NCBI GenBank assembly: GCA_009923855.1 | Contig: RFST01000004.1 | Span: 1 to 32,918, forward strand | Direction of reading: 5' to 3' | Length of the DNA: 32,918 bases | From: Actinomycetota bacterium | GTDB lineage: Bacteria > Actinomycetota > Acidimicrobiia > Acidimicrobiales > Ilumatobacteraceae | In this document: positions 1 to 9,934 of the stretch, one piece after another | Layout: each line of letters begins with the position of its first letter | Numbering within the stretch: the first letter of the stretch is position 1 | The notes under the pieces: model-generated | What the model was told of the DNA's origin: nothing | The model's database searches: none | Seen by the model: only the letters and a program-made list of their open reading frames with translations | Made by a program: the position numbers and the translations under genes

Positions 1-1011
1 GATGCGGTTCTGCGCGCGGATGTGACCGTCACTTTTGCTGTCTCCAAGCCCGGACTTCATCTGGGGATCGGCCCGGATGTAGCAGGTCGTATCGAAGTGG
101 TCGACATCGGACTCAACCCGCTGCCCGATGGAGTTGAACCGCATGCATGGTTGGTCACCGGTGCCGATGTGGCCGCTTGGTGGCCACGCCGTGCTCGCAC
201 TGCCCACAAGTGGTCGGCTGCAGTGCGGGTTGTCGCGGGTGGGCCCGGCATGCGCGGCGCCGCGCAGTTGGCGGCGTCGGCAGCATTGCGCGCTGGTGCG
301 GGCATGGTGCGGTTGTCATCACCTGGTGCACCCGATGGCGACTCCGCGCCGATCGAAGCGGTACACGAGTCGTTACCGATCGATGGCTGGGCGGCACAGG
401 TGTTCGAGGATCTGCATCGTTTCGGTTCGTTGGTGGTTGGCCCCGGTCTCGGACGCGCCGACGCGACGGCGGCCGAGGCTGCCCGGTTGGTTTTCGATAG
501 CGGTCTGCCCGCGGTGGTCGATGGCGATGGGCTGTTCGCGCTGTCGTGGAATCCGCATGGGGCGCCGGGGTCGTTGCGTGCACGAGGTGCACCGGTGGTG
601 CTCACCCCGCACGCGGGTGAGTTCGCCACCCTCACTGGTTCAGCCCCGGGGGCCGATCCGATCGCGGCCGCAAATGCGCTGGTGGCCGAGACCGGAGCCG
701 TGGTGCTGTTGAAGGGGCCGACCACGGTGGTGGCGGGCCCAGATGGCCGTACGTATCTGGTGACGCGTGGTGATCGCCGTCTGGCCACAGCTGGTACCGG
801 TGACGTGTTGTCGGGTGTCATCGGTGCGCTACTTGCGGGTGGCTGCCCGCCGGGGAAGGCCGCCGCCGCTGCCGCGTGGGTGCATGGTGATGCGGCTCGA
901 CGCTGCGGAGGGTCGCCGGTTGCTGGAGATCTGCCGGAGATGGTCGCAGAGGTTGTGGCCGAGCTGTTGTCACTGACCGGCCCATCGCACGCCGGGCAGT
1001 TCGCGGACTGA
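1..1011 (+). CDS. nnrD: NAD(P)H-hydrate dehydratase (C-terminal part of bifunctional NAD(P)HX epimerase/dehydratase), 5' truncated by window edge
   Basis: Frame open from base 1 (DAVLRADVTVTFAVSKPGLHLG...). GGPGMRGAAQLAASAALRAGAGMV, VVGPGLGR, LTPHAGEF, GTGDVLSGVIGALLA motifs typical of the YjeF C-terminal/NnrD domain. Confidence 0.9.
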   Translation, partial: DAVLRADVTVTFAVSKPGLHLGIGPDVAGRIEVVDIGLNPLPDGVEPHAWLVTGADVAAWWPRRARTAHKWSAAVRVVAGGPGMRGAAQLAASAALRAGAGMVRLSSPGAPDGDSAPIEAVHESLPIDGWAAQVFEDLHRFGSLVVGPGLGRADATAAEAARLVFDSGLPAVVDGDGLFALSWNPHGAPGSLRARGAPVVLTPHAGEFATLTGSAPGADPIAAANALVAETGAVVLLKGPTTVVAGPDGRTYLVTRGDRRLATAGTGDVLSGVIGALLAGGCPPGKAAAAAAWVHGDAARRCGGSPVAGDLPEMVAEVVAELLSLTGPSHAGQFAD

Positions 1012-2180
1012 TGCCGTACCCAGTGCACGGTCGCTCGACCGAGGTGGTGGTCGACACCGAGGTGATTGTGCACAACGTGCGGTTGCTCCGTTCGCTGGTC
1101 GCGCCCGCCGATGTCTGGGCTGTGGTCAAAGCCGATGGCTACGGCCATGGTGACGGCGATGTGGCACGGGCAGCGGTTGCCGCCGGCGCACGCGGACTGT
1201 GTGTCGCGCTGGTCGGCGAAGGAATGCGCCTACGTGAACGAGCCGCGATTCCCGAGACCACACCGATTCTGGTTCTGAGCGAACAACCGGAGGCTGAACT
1301 GGATGCGCTGGTGCGGCACCGGTTGGATGCCACGGTGTACACCGTCGACCAGGTGACAGCCCTCGCGGATGCGGCACGCCGCAGCGCGGTGGGCGCTGTG
1401 AGCGTGCATGTCAAAGTCGACACGGGTATGGGTCGAGTGGGTGTGGCACCCGCTGATGTGGCGGCACTGTGTGATGCGATTGATGCCGACGATGTGCTGC
1501 GACCGGCTGGCGTCATGTCGCATCTCGCAGTTGCCGACGAGCCCGATCATCCGGGCACCGATCAGCAGTTGGGAGTCTTCGCCGAGGTCGTCGCCGAGGT
1601 TCAGGCGCGTGGCGGGGCGTGGTCGCATGCGGCCGTGCATGTGGCGAATTCGGCCGCAGGGCTCACTCGTCCCGATGCGCATCGGGATCTGGTGCGCGCC
1701 GGTATCGCGCTATACGGCATCTCACCATCGCCTGCGGTATCGGCCGCCGCATCGGGCCTGCGTCCGGCTCTGTCGTGGGTGTCCAAGGTGTCGTTCGTGA
1801 AACGGGTGGCTTCGGGTACACCGGTCTCCTACGGATGGACGCACCTCTGCGAGGCCGCGACCACGTTGGCCACGGTGCCGGTCGGCTACGCCGACGGTGT
1901 GCCGCGCGATCTTGCAGGGCGCGGAGGTGTGGTGCTGATCGGTGGTCGCCGGTGCCGGATCGTGGGTCGGGTGACGATGGACCAGATGCTGGTTGATGTG
2001 GGTGACGCCGCCGTGGCGGTGGGGGATGAGGTCGTATTGATCGGCGCCGATGGTGATGTTGCGATCACTGTTGAGGAGTGGGCCGAGTGGTCCGACACCA
2101 TCGGTTACGAGGTGGTGTGCCGTATCGGCGGCCGGGTGCCGCGCCGCAGCTCCGTGGGTGCGGTGGAGCCACGCTCATAG
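1011..2180 (+). CDS. alr: alanine racemase
   Basis: AVVKADGYGHG PLP-lysine motif, HVKVDTGMGRVG, GYADGVPR, GRVTMDQMLVDV; start overlaps the previous stop. Confidence 0.95.
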   Translation: MPYPVHGRSTEVVVDTEVIVHNVRLLRSLVAPADVWAVVKADGYGHGDGDVARAAVAAGARGLCVALVGEGMRLRERAAIPETTPILVLSEQPEAELDALVRHRLDATVYTVDQVTALADAARRSAVGAVSVHVKVDTGMGRVGVAPADVAALCDAIDADDVLRPAGVMSHLAVADEPDHPGTDQQLGVFAEVVAEVQARGGAWSHAAVHVANSAAGLTRPDAHRDLVRAGIALYGISPSPAVSAAASGLRPALSWVSKVSFVKRVASGTPVSYGWTHLCEAATTLATVPVGYADGVPRDLAGRGGVVLIGGRRCRIVGRVTMDQMLVDVGDAAVAVGDEVVLIGADGDVAITVEEWAEWSDTIGYEVVCRIGGRVPRRSSVGAVEPRS

Positions 2181-2191
2181 CATCGGGTTCG

Positions 2192-2698
2192 ATGTTGTTG
2201 CAGGCCCGTTCGATCGCTGACACCCGCGCGATTGCGGCTGCGCTGGCTGCGTGGTTGCGATCCGGGGACATCGTCGTGCTGTCGGGGGAGATGGGTGCGG
2301 GAAAGACGGCATTCGCCCAGGGTGTCGGTACGGCGCTCGGGGTGGATCAGCCGTTGACGTCACCCACGTTCACGCTGGTGAACTCTTACGGCTGCGACCG
2401 CTTCACCTTGCACCATGCCGACCTGTATCGCTTGGAGCGCACCACCGAACTGGCAGATCTGGCGCTGGCCGAACTGGCGGAGTTCTCCGGTGTGGTCCTC
2501 ATCGAGTGGGGTGAGGTAGCTGCTGACGCGTTGGGCGATCACCTGTGGGTTCATCTTGAGATTGACGATGAGGCAGCAGACCTCGATGCTCCAGGTGACG
2601 CGCCACCTGAGGGGCGCACGATCGAATGTGGTGCGGTCGGCGATAGGTGGGTCGGTCGTTGGGACCGCGTGCGGGCAGCCATGGAGGCGGCATGTTGA
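2192..2698 (+). CDS. tsaE: tRNA t6A biosynthesis ATPase TsaE
   Basis: Walker A GEMGAGKTAFAQGV, SPTFTLVNSY, HHADLYRL, LIEWGE. Start re-assigned from the 2078 ORF start to ATG 2192 to reduce overlap with alr. Confidence 0.9.
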   Translation: MLLQARSIADTRAIAAALAAWLRSGDIVVLSGEMGAGKTAFAQGVGTALGVDQPLTSPTFTLVNSYGCDRFTLHHADLYRLERTTELADLALAELAEFSGVVLIEWGEVAADALGDHLWVHLEIDDEAADLDAPGDAPPEGRTIECGAVGDRWVGRWDRVRAAMEAAC

Positions 2699-3387
2699 TT
2701 CTCGCTCTTGAGACCGCCACCGAGTCGGTGGGGGTGGCGATCGGCACTTCCGATGGTCCGATGGCCTCTGTCGAGGTGGCGCGTGGTCGTCGCCACACCG
2801 AGACCCTGGTCCCCGCTGTGGAGTTCGTCTGCCGCCAGGCCGACGTCGCGTTGGCCGAGGTCACCTCGGTCGCTGTCGACATCGGGCCCGGGTTGTTCAC
2901 CGGTATGCGGGTCGGTATCGCAACCGCGAAGGCGTTCGCCATGGCCCTCGATGTGCCGATCGCGCCGGTCTCATCGCTCGACGTGCTCGCATGCGGTGTC
3001 GGCGATACGGACCGGGTGGTCGTGCCGGTGGTCGATACCCGAAAGGGCGAGGTGGCGTGGTCCATGGTGCGCATGGTGCACGGACGCATCGAGCAGCTGA
3101 TGGAGCCGGTGATCGGTCCGGTCGAGGACCTCGTGGCCGACATGATGGCGCGGGATCAGCCGAGCGTGTGCGTTGGGGATGGCGCGGCTCGGTACCGCGA
3201 CGAGATCACTGCCGGGGTGAATTGTGAGGTGGCGGGCCCTGTGCATCCTTCGCCGGTGGCGCTGCTGGCTGCGGCCGTAGCGATGGCCACCGACGAGGCT
3301 GTGTGTGCACCCCATCTGGTCGAGCCGATGTATCTGCGCGCTCCGGACGCCACGATCAATTGGGCGACGCGGCAGGTGCGCCCATGA
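2692..3387 (+). CDS. tsaB: tRNA t6A biosynthesis protein TsaB
   Basis: MLILALETATESVGVAI, GPGLFTGMRVGIATAKAFA; ATG 2692 overlaps the tsaE stop. Confidence 0.92.
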   Translation: MLILALETATESVGVAIGTSDGPMASVEVARGRRHTETLVPAVEFVCRQADVALAEVTSVAVDIGPGLFTGMRVGIATAKAFAMALDVPIAPVSSLDVLACGVGDTDRVVVPVVDTRKGEVAWSMVRMVHGRIEQLMEPVIGPVEDLVADMMARDQPSVCVGDGAARYRDEITAGVNCEVAGPVHPSPVALLAAAVAMATDEAVCAPHLVEPMYLRAPDATINWATRQVRP

Positions 3388-3929
3388 GGCTGCTCGGTGT
3401 GGGTGGCGCGGTGTGTGTCATCACGCCGATGCGACGCCGGCATCTGCGACGGGTGATGCGGATTGAGGCGCTGACCTATGAGCGGCATTGGACGCGGTCG
3501 GTCTTCGAGAGTGAGCTCGACCAGGTCGGCCGCGGTGGACGTCACTACGTGGTGGCCCGCAGCGATGGTGACATCGTGGGGTATGCGGGCCTGTGGGTGG
3601 TGGCCGGCGGCAGCGTTCCCACGGAGGCACACATCACCAACATCGTTGTTGACGAGGCGAATCGTCGCCGCGGTGTTGCCTCGGCATTGATGTGTCATCT
3701 GGGGCGCGTGGCCCGCGCCGAGGGCGCAACGGCGTGGACGCTCGAGGTACGCGCCACGGCAACGGGGGCCCATGAGTTGTATCGACGGTTTGGGTTCGCA
3801 CCCGCGGGCGTGCGTCGCGGCTACTACGAGAACGGGACCGATGCCGTGGTGATGTGGTGCCATGAACTTGGCGACGACGACTACGGGCATCGACTCGATG
3901 CACTCGATCCAAACCGGGGTGGACGATGA
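3384..3929 (+). CDS. rimI: ribosomal-protein-alanine N-acetyltransferase (GNAT)
   Basis: GNAT core NIVVDEANRRRGVASALM, ATAWTLEVRATATGAHELYRRFGFAPAGVRRGYY; position between tsaB and tsaD. Start ATG 3384 is in frame (ORF track starts at 3303). Confidence 0.88.
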   Translation: MRLLGVGGAVCVITPMRRRHLRRVMRIEALTYERHWTRSVFESELDQVGRGGRHYVVARSDGDIVGYAGLWVVAGGSVPTEAHITNIVVDEANRRRGVASALMCHLGRVARAEGATAWTLEVRATATGAHELYRRFGFAPAGVRRGYYENGTDAVVMWCHELGDDDYGHRLDALDPNRGGR

Positions 3930-4999
3930 ACAGCGACGCAGCGATGAGCGGAGGTGCGGGGCGGCCAGGTGTCGGCCCCGACACGTTGGTCCTCGGCATC
4001 GAGACCAGTTGTGATGAGACCGCGGCTGCGCTGGTACTTGGTGGTACCGACGTGGTGTCGTCGGTGGTGTCGAGCCAGATCGACCTCCATGCCGAATTCG
4101 GTGGCGTGGTGCCCGAAGTTGCATCGCGGGCCCATCTCGAGTCGCTGAACCCGGTGGTGGAACGCGCGCTCGCCGACGCCGGGGTTGGCCCCGAGCGGGT
4201 GGATGCAGTGGCGTGCACCGTGGGGCCCGGCCTGATCGGGGCGCTCATCGTGGGGGTGTCGGCAGCCAAGGCACTATCGCTGGCTTGGGAGGTTCCCTTT
4301 GTGGGGGTCAACCATCTCGAAGCTCATCTGTACTCGTCGTTCCTCGACCACGGCGACATCGGGTTTCCGTTGGTGGTGCTGTTGGTGTCGGGCGGGCACA
4401 CGATGCTGATCGAGATGCGCGGTCATGGTGACTATCGCTTGCTGGGCCGCACCATCGATGATGCGGCTGGCGAGGCCTTCGACAAGGTGGCACGCTTTCT
4501 TGATCTCGGATATCCGGGTGGCCCGGCGATCGACGCCGCTGCCGAATTGGGCGACCCCGAGCACATTGCGTTCCCTCGAGCGATGATGCATGACGGTCTC
4601 GATATGAGCTTCAGCGGTCTGAAGACCGCGGTCACGAATCATGTGCGGCGTCACCCCGACGTGGGTTCGGCCGATGTGGCGGCGTCGTTCCGCGCCGCAG
4701 TGGTGGACGTGCTGGTTGCCAAGACTCGCCGGGCGGCAGCCGAGGTCGACGCGGTGGGGATCGTGTTGGGTGGTGGTGTGGCTGCGAACGCCCTGTTGCG
4801 CACTGAGATGGCAGCTGCGGGTGCTGCAGATGGCCGAGCGGTGCTGTTGCCCAGCCGAGAGATGTGCACGGATAACGCAGCCATGATCGCTGCTGCTGGT
4901 TGGCATCGGCTTGGGGTCGACGGGCCGAGCCCTCTCGACATCGGTGCGTTCCCGACAATGCCGCTGGTGTCGTCCACATCGGAGGCTCATCGTGGCTGA
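3926..4999 (+). CDS. tsaD: tRNA N6-adenosine threonylcarbamoyltransferase TsaD
   Basis: LGIETSCDETAAAL, GVNHLEAHLYS, VLLVSGGHTMLIEM, GEAFDKVARFLDLGYPGGP, LGGGVAANALLR. Confidence 0.96.
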   Translation: MNSDAAMSGGAGRPGVGPDTLVLGIETSCDETAAALVLGGTDVVSSVVSSQIDLHAEFGGVVPEVASRAHLESLNPVVERALADAGVGPERVDAVACTVGPGLIGALIVGVSAAKALSLAWEVPFVGVNHLEAHLYSSFLDHGDIGFPLVVLLVSGGHTMLIEMRGHGDYRLLGRTIDDAAGEAFDKVARFLDLGYPGGPAIDAAAELGDPEHIAFPRAMMHDGLDMSFSGLKTAVTNHVRRHPDVGSADVAASFRAAVVDVLVAKTRRAAAEVDAVGIVLGGGVAANALLRTEMAAAGAADGRAVLLPSREMCTDNAAMIAAAGWHRLGVDGPSPLDIGAFPTMPLVSSTSEAHRG

Positions 5000-6176
5000 G
5001 CGTCGGCCGTTGACCATTGCCGGCCACACACCGGCGGCGCCGGTCGTGCTCGCCCCGATGGCCGGGGTGACGAACCGGGCGTTCCGGTCGATCTGTCGGT
5101 CATTCGCACCGGGACTGGTGTACGTCAATGAGATGGTGATGGCCACCGCGGTGCTGCACCGCAATCCGAAGACCGAGACGATGATGGCCTTCGGTGACGA
5201 TGAGCGGCCACGTTCGTTGCAGGTCTACGGCTCGGATCCCACCGATCTCGCTCGGGCGGTGGGTCAGTTGTGCGACGAGGGTCGGGTCGACCACGTCGAT
5301 CTCAATTTCGGCTGCCCCGCAGCGAAAGTCACCCGTCGGGGTGGAGGGGCCGCGGTGCCGGCCCGGCCAGCGCTGCTCCGTGCCATTGTCCGTGGTGCGG
5401 TGTCGGCAGCAGCGCCCTACGGGGTGCCGGTGACGGCGAAGTTCCGGATGGGCATCGATGATGACTGGCGCACCGATGTGCGCACCGGCTTGATCTGTGC
5501 CGACGAGGGGGCGCACTGGGTGGCATTGCATGCACGCACCGTGGCCCAGCACTATGCCGGTGATGCGCGCTGGACGGCGATTGCCGAGTTGCGCGCCGCC
5601 CTCGACGACGCCGGCCACGACATTCCGGTTCTTGGCAATGGCGACATCTGGGAAGCCACCGACGCAGTGGCGATGATGGATGCCACCGGGTGTGATGGTG
5701 TGGTGATCGGCCGTGGGTGTTTGGGGCGTCCGTGGTTGTTCTCGGACCTGGTCACCGTGTTGTCGGGTGGTGACCCTCCGCCGTCGCGCACCTTGGGCGA
5801 GGTGGCTGCCACCATGTCGGCACATGCGCGCGCACTGGTGGAGCACTTCGATGGTGCCGCGGTGCGCAGCACCGGCGAGGACCTCGCCATGCGCGATTTC
5901 CGGAAGCACTCCGGGTGGTACCTGAGCGGGTATCCGGTGGGACCGGAGATGCGACGACGCTTCTCGATGGTGAAGTCGTTGTGCGAGTTCGAGGATCTGC
6001 TGGGCCAGTTGGATCCGCAGGCGTGCCTGGTGGACGGTGGTGAGCGGATTCGTCGTGGCCATACCAATGGCCCGATCCGTCCAGCGTTGCCCGAGGGTTT
6101 CCGTGATGCTCCCGATGCCGACAGCGACATGAGCATCCCCGACGATGATCGGGCGATGGCGGTCTCGGGTGGCTGA
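4992..6176 (+). CDS. dus: tRNA-dihydrouridine synthase (DusB-like)
   Basis: LAPMAGVTNRAFRSICRSF, NFGCPAAKVTRRGGGAA, HARTVAQHYAGDARW, LGNGDIWEATDA. GTG start at 4992 overlaps the tsaD stop. Confidence 0.92.
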   Translation: MAERRPLTIAGHTPAAPVVLAPMAGVTNRAFRSICRSFAPGLVYVNEMVMATAVLHRNPKTETMMAFGDDERPRSLQVYGSDPTDLARAVGQLCDEGRVDHVDLNFGCPAAKVTRRGGGAAVPARPALLRAIVRGAVSAAAPYGVPVTAKFRMGIDDDWRTDVRTGLICADEGAHWVALHARTVAQHYAGDARWTAIAELRAALDDAGHDIPVLGNGDIWEATDAVAMMDATGCDGVVIGRGCLGRPWLFSDLVTVLSGGDPPPSRTLGEVAATMSAHARALVEHFDGAAVRSTGEDLAMRDFRKHSGWYLSGYPVGPEMRRRFSMVKSLCEFEDLLGQLDPQACLVDGGERIRRGHTNGPIRPALPEGFRDAPDADSDMSIPDDDRAMAVSGG

Positions 6177-6813
6177 GAACGCCTCAGGTTCTCACGGTGC
6201 TGTCGCCGCGGAAGCATCTCGTGGCGGAGCTGCGCCGGATGCGCCAGTGGTGTTGGCCTCGGCGTCTCCTCGTCGGCGCGAGTTGCTGACATCGATGGGG
6301 GTCGGGTTCATCATCGATCCTGCTGATGTCGATGAGTCGGTGATCGGCGACGAGTCGGCCGTGGAGTATGTGGCCCGCGTGTCGGCGCTGAAAGCCCAGC
6401 GTATTGCGGACCGCCACCATGATGCGGTGGTGCTCGCGGCCGACACCACTGTTGATCTCGATGGGCGCATCATGGCCAAACCGATCGATGCAAATGATGC
6501 GGTGGAGATGTTGATGTCGTTGTCGGACCGTTGGCATCGCACCCACACCGGGGTGGTGGTGTGCCGTGGCGCACAGGTGTGGTCGCAGGTGGTGACCACC
6601 GACGTCCGTTTCGTGCGCGTCACTCCCGAGGCCGCGCGCTGGTATGTCGATGGCGGGGAACCGCTTGATAAGGCGGGTGCCTATGCCGTGCAGGGCACCG
6701 GTGGAGTGTTCGTGGCAGAGATCTCCGGCAGCGTGAGCAACGTTGTGGGTCTTCCGCTAGCCGAGACCGCAGAATTGCTCCGCTGTGCTGGCGTGGTCGT
6801 CGCCGGCAGTTAG
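6169..6813 (+). CDS. maf: Maf family nucleoside triphosphate pyrophosphatase
   Basis: VLASASPRRRELLTSMG, ADTTVDLDGRIMAKP, DKAGAYAVQGTGGVFV, GSVSNVVGLPL; GTG 6169 overlaps the dus stop. Confidence 0.92.
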   Translation: MAENASGSHGAVAAEASRGGAAPDAPVVLASASPRRRELLTSMGVGFIIDPADVDESVIGDESAVEYVARVSALKAQRIADRHHDAVVLAADTTVDLDGRIMAKPIDANDAVEMLMSLSDRWHRTHTGVVVCRGAQVWSQVVTTDVRFVRVTPEAARWYVDGGEPLDKAGAYAVQGTGGVFVAEISGSVSNVVGLPLAETAELLRCAGVVVAGS

Positions 6814-6836
6814 CACTCTCGCCCTCCGGTTGCTAA
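6810..6836 (+). promoter_or_regulatory. CIRCE element 1 (putative HrcA operator), imperfect
   Basis: TTAGCACTC-N9(TCGCCCTCC)-GGTTGCTAA; left half matches the consensus, right half has 2 mismatches to GAGTGCTAA. Overlaps the maf TAG stop (6811-6813). Confidence 0.85.
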
Positions 6837-6859
6837 TCACTGGGCTACGCCTCTAGCAT
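6830..6859 (+). promoter_or_regulatory. putative groESL promoter (-35 TTGCTA 6830-6835; -10 TAGCAT 6854-6859; 18-nt spacer)
   Basis: Hexamers read directly; both hexamers overlap arms of the two CIRCE elements. Confidence 0.55.
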
Positions 6860-6885
6860 TGGCACTCGCTCGGGCAGAGTGCCAA
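6859..6885 (+). promoter_or_regulatory. CIRCE element 2 (putative HrcA operator), perfect inverted repeat
   Basis: TTGGCACTC-N9(GCTCGGGCA)-GAGTGCCAA, perfect 9/9 dyad upstream of groES. Confidence 0.93.
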
Positions 6886-6939
6886 CGCCCGGGTGTTTCC
6901 ACTGACATCCCACTGTTCACGCCAACGGAGGCATGCAAC

Positions 6940-7233
6940 ATGAACCTGAAGCCCCTCGACGACCGGATCGTGGTCAGGCCCGCAGAGGCCGAGACCCAGA
7001 CCGCTTCCGGCCTGGTCATCCCTGACACCGCCAAGGAGAAGCCCCAGCAGGGTGAAGTCCTCGCGGTCGGCCCCGGCAAGCGCGCCGAGGCCAGCGGCGA
7101 ACTGATCCCGCTCGACATCTCCGTCGGCGACACGGTGCTGTACTCGAAGTACGGCGGCACCGAGGTCACCGCCAATGGTGAAGACCTGCTCGTGCTCTCC
7201 AGCCGCGACGTGCTGGCCATCGTGGCGAAGTGA
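6940..7233 (+). CDS. groES: co-chaperonin GroES
   Basis: [47 protein letters not shown]...[14 protein letters not shown] 6940 chosen over the 6859 ORF start, which lies in the CIRCE. Confidence 0.97.
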   Translation: MNLKPLDDRIVVRPAEAETQTASGLVIPDTAKEKPQQGEVLAVGPGKRAEASGELIPLDISVGDTVLYSKYGGTEVTANGEDLLVLSSRDVLAIVAK

Positions 7234-7241
7234 GGAATTGA

Positions 7242-8882
<1,641 letters not shown>

Positions 8883-8906
8883 CGTCCGTCGTCCATTGAG
8901 ACGCCG

Positions 8907-8946
8907 ATGGTGCCCGGGGCTGTGTGCCCCGGGCACCATTGTTTTT
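8907..8946 (+). terminator. Rho-independent terminator of groESL
   Basis: Perfect 14-bp stem ATGGTGCCCGGGGC / GCCCCGGGCACCAT, 5-nt loop TGTGT, followed by TGTTTTT. Confidence 0.95.
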
Positions 8947-8994
8947 CAGGGTGGTCACATGGCAGCCGTGCGGGTCGCCTCGTAGGCTGGGAAC

Positions 8995-9168
8995 ATGTCG
9001 TTCGAGCGCCCCGCCCCCGATCTGAACAAGCTCGTTGCTGCCTGGGAGCAGTGGGAGACAGGTGAGCAGATGCCCGGCCGCGTGCTGGCCGATCTGAAGA
9101 CGGCTGGAATGGCTGAGGTGCTCGCCGAACTGGTAGCCACCGGGTGGACCCCGGGCGCAGCCTCCTGA
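8995..9168 (+). CDS. small protein (57 aa), unknown function; absent from the supplied ORF track
   Basis: MSFERPAPDLNKLVAAWEQWETGEQMPGRVLADLKTAGMAEVLAELVATGWTPGAAS*. TAGGCT (8983-8988) lies 6 nt before the ATG, consistent with a leaderless start. Confidence 0.75.
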   Translation: MSFERPAPDLNKLVAAWEQWETGEQMPGRVLADLKTAGMAEVLAELVATGWTPGAAS

Positions 9169-9196
9169 CTCTGATGCGCGCCGTCGTGACCGCGTC

Positions 9197-9871
9197 GTGA
9201 GCGACTCGAGCGAGGTCACCTCTCCGCGCCGTCGTGGTGGCGCCCAGGTGGTGCCTCGTCCTTCGGTGATCGGCGAGGGCCCTCCGCCACCGTGGGCGAC
9301 GGGTCCGGTCACCGGACTCGATGCGGTGCTCGCTCATGTTCGAGATGTAGAACGCCCGTTGGTGCCGGCCTTCGATGGGGCTCGTTCATCTGCTGTGCTG
9401 GTGCCGCTGCGTGTGGGCGTGCACGGCACTGAGGTGCTGCTCACACGACGTTCCCAGACCATGCGTCATCATCGGGGTGAGATCTCGTTCCCCGGTGGCC
9501 GTATGGACCCGGGGGAGACCCCGCTCGATACCGCTCTGCGTGAGGCGCATGAGGAGGTGGGCCTCGACCCTGACGCGGTGCGCGTCATCGGCGAGCTCGA
9601 TCATCTGAACACAGTGGTCAGTCGCTCGTACATCGTGCCGAAGGTGGCCGTGGTGGACCCGGCGGCCGAGGTGCGGCCGATGACGGGCGAACTCGACCGC
9701 ACCATGTGGGTGCCCCTCGACGAGTTGGTGGCTACGCACACGTACCACGGCGAGGTCTGGGGCGCCCCACCCACCGACCGCCTGTTGCACTTCTTCGAGT
9801 TGGTGGACGAGACGGTGTGGGGCGCGACGGGTCACATGCTGTTCGACCTATTGGCGCGACCGCACCGCTGA
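9197..9871 (+). CDS. NUDIX hydrolase (CoA pyrophosphatase-like)
   Basis: Nudix box GGRMDPGETPLDTALREAHEEVGL preceded by HRGEISFP; GTG start. Confidence 0.9.
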   Translation: MSDSSEVTSPRRRGGAQVVPRPSVIGEGPPPPWATGPVTGLDAVLAHVRDVERPLVPAFDGARSSAVLVPLRVGVHGTEVLLTRRSQTMRHHRGEISFPGGRMDPGETPLDTALREAHEEVGLDPDAVRVIGELDHLNTVVSRSYIVPKVAVVDPAAEVRPMTGELDRTMWVPLDELVATHTYHGEVWGAPPTDRLLHFFELVDETVWGATGHMLFDLLARPHR

Positions 9872-9896
9872 ACCACACCCACTGAACTAGGCCCAT

Positions 9897-9910
9897 CAGG
9901 CAACCGCCTG
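9897..9910. terminator. possible short hairpin between convergent genes
   Basis: CAGGC-AACC-GCCTG in the 9872-9934 convergent gap; no T-run. Confidence 0.3.
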
Positions 9911-9934
9911 GGTGCTCAGCGGCGCACGCAGACG

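Noticed and set aside
57-1148. 363-aa minus-strand ORF opposite nnrD
   Set aside because: Antisense shadow ORF, no family motifs, conflicts with nnrD/alr.
3156-4124. 322-aa minus-strand ORF opposite tsaB/rimI/tsaD
   Set aside because: Shadow ORF, Arg/His-rich, no motif.
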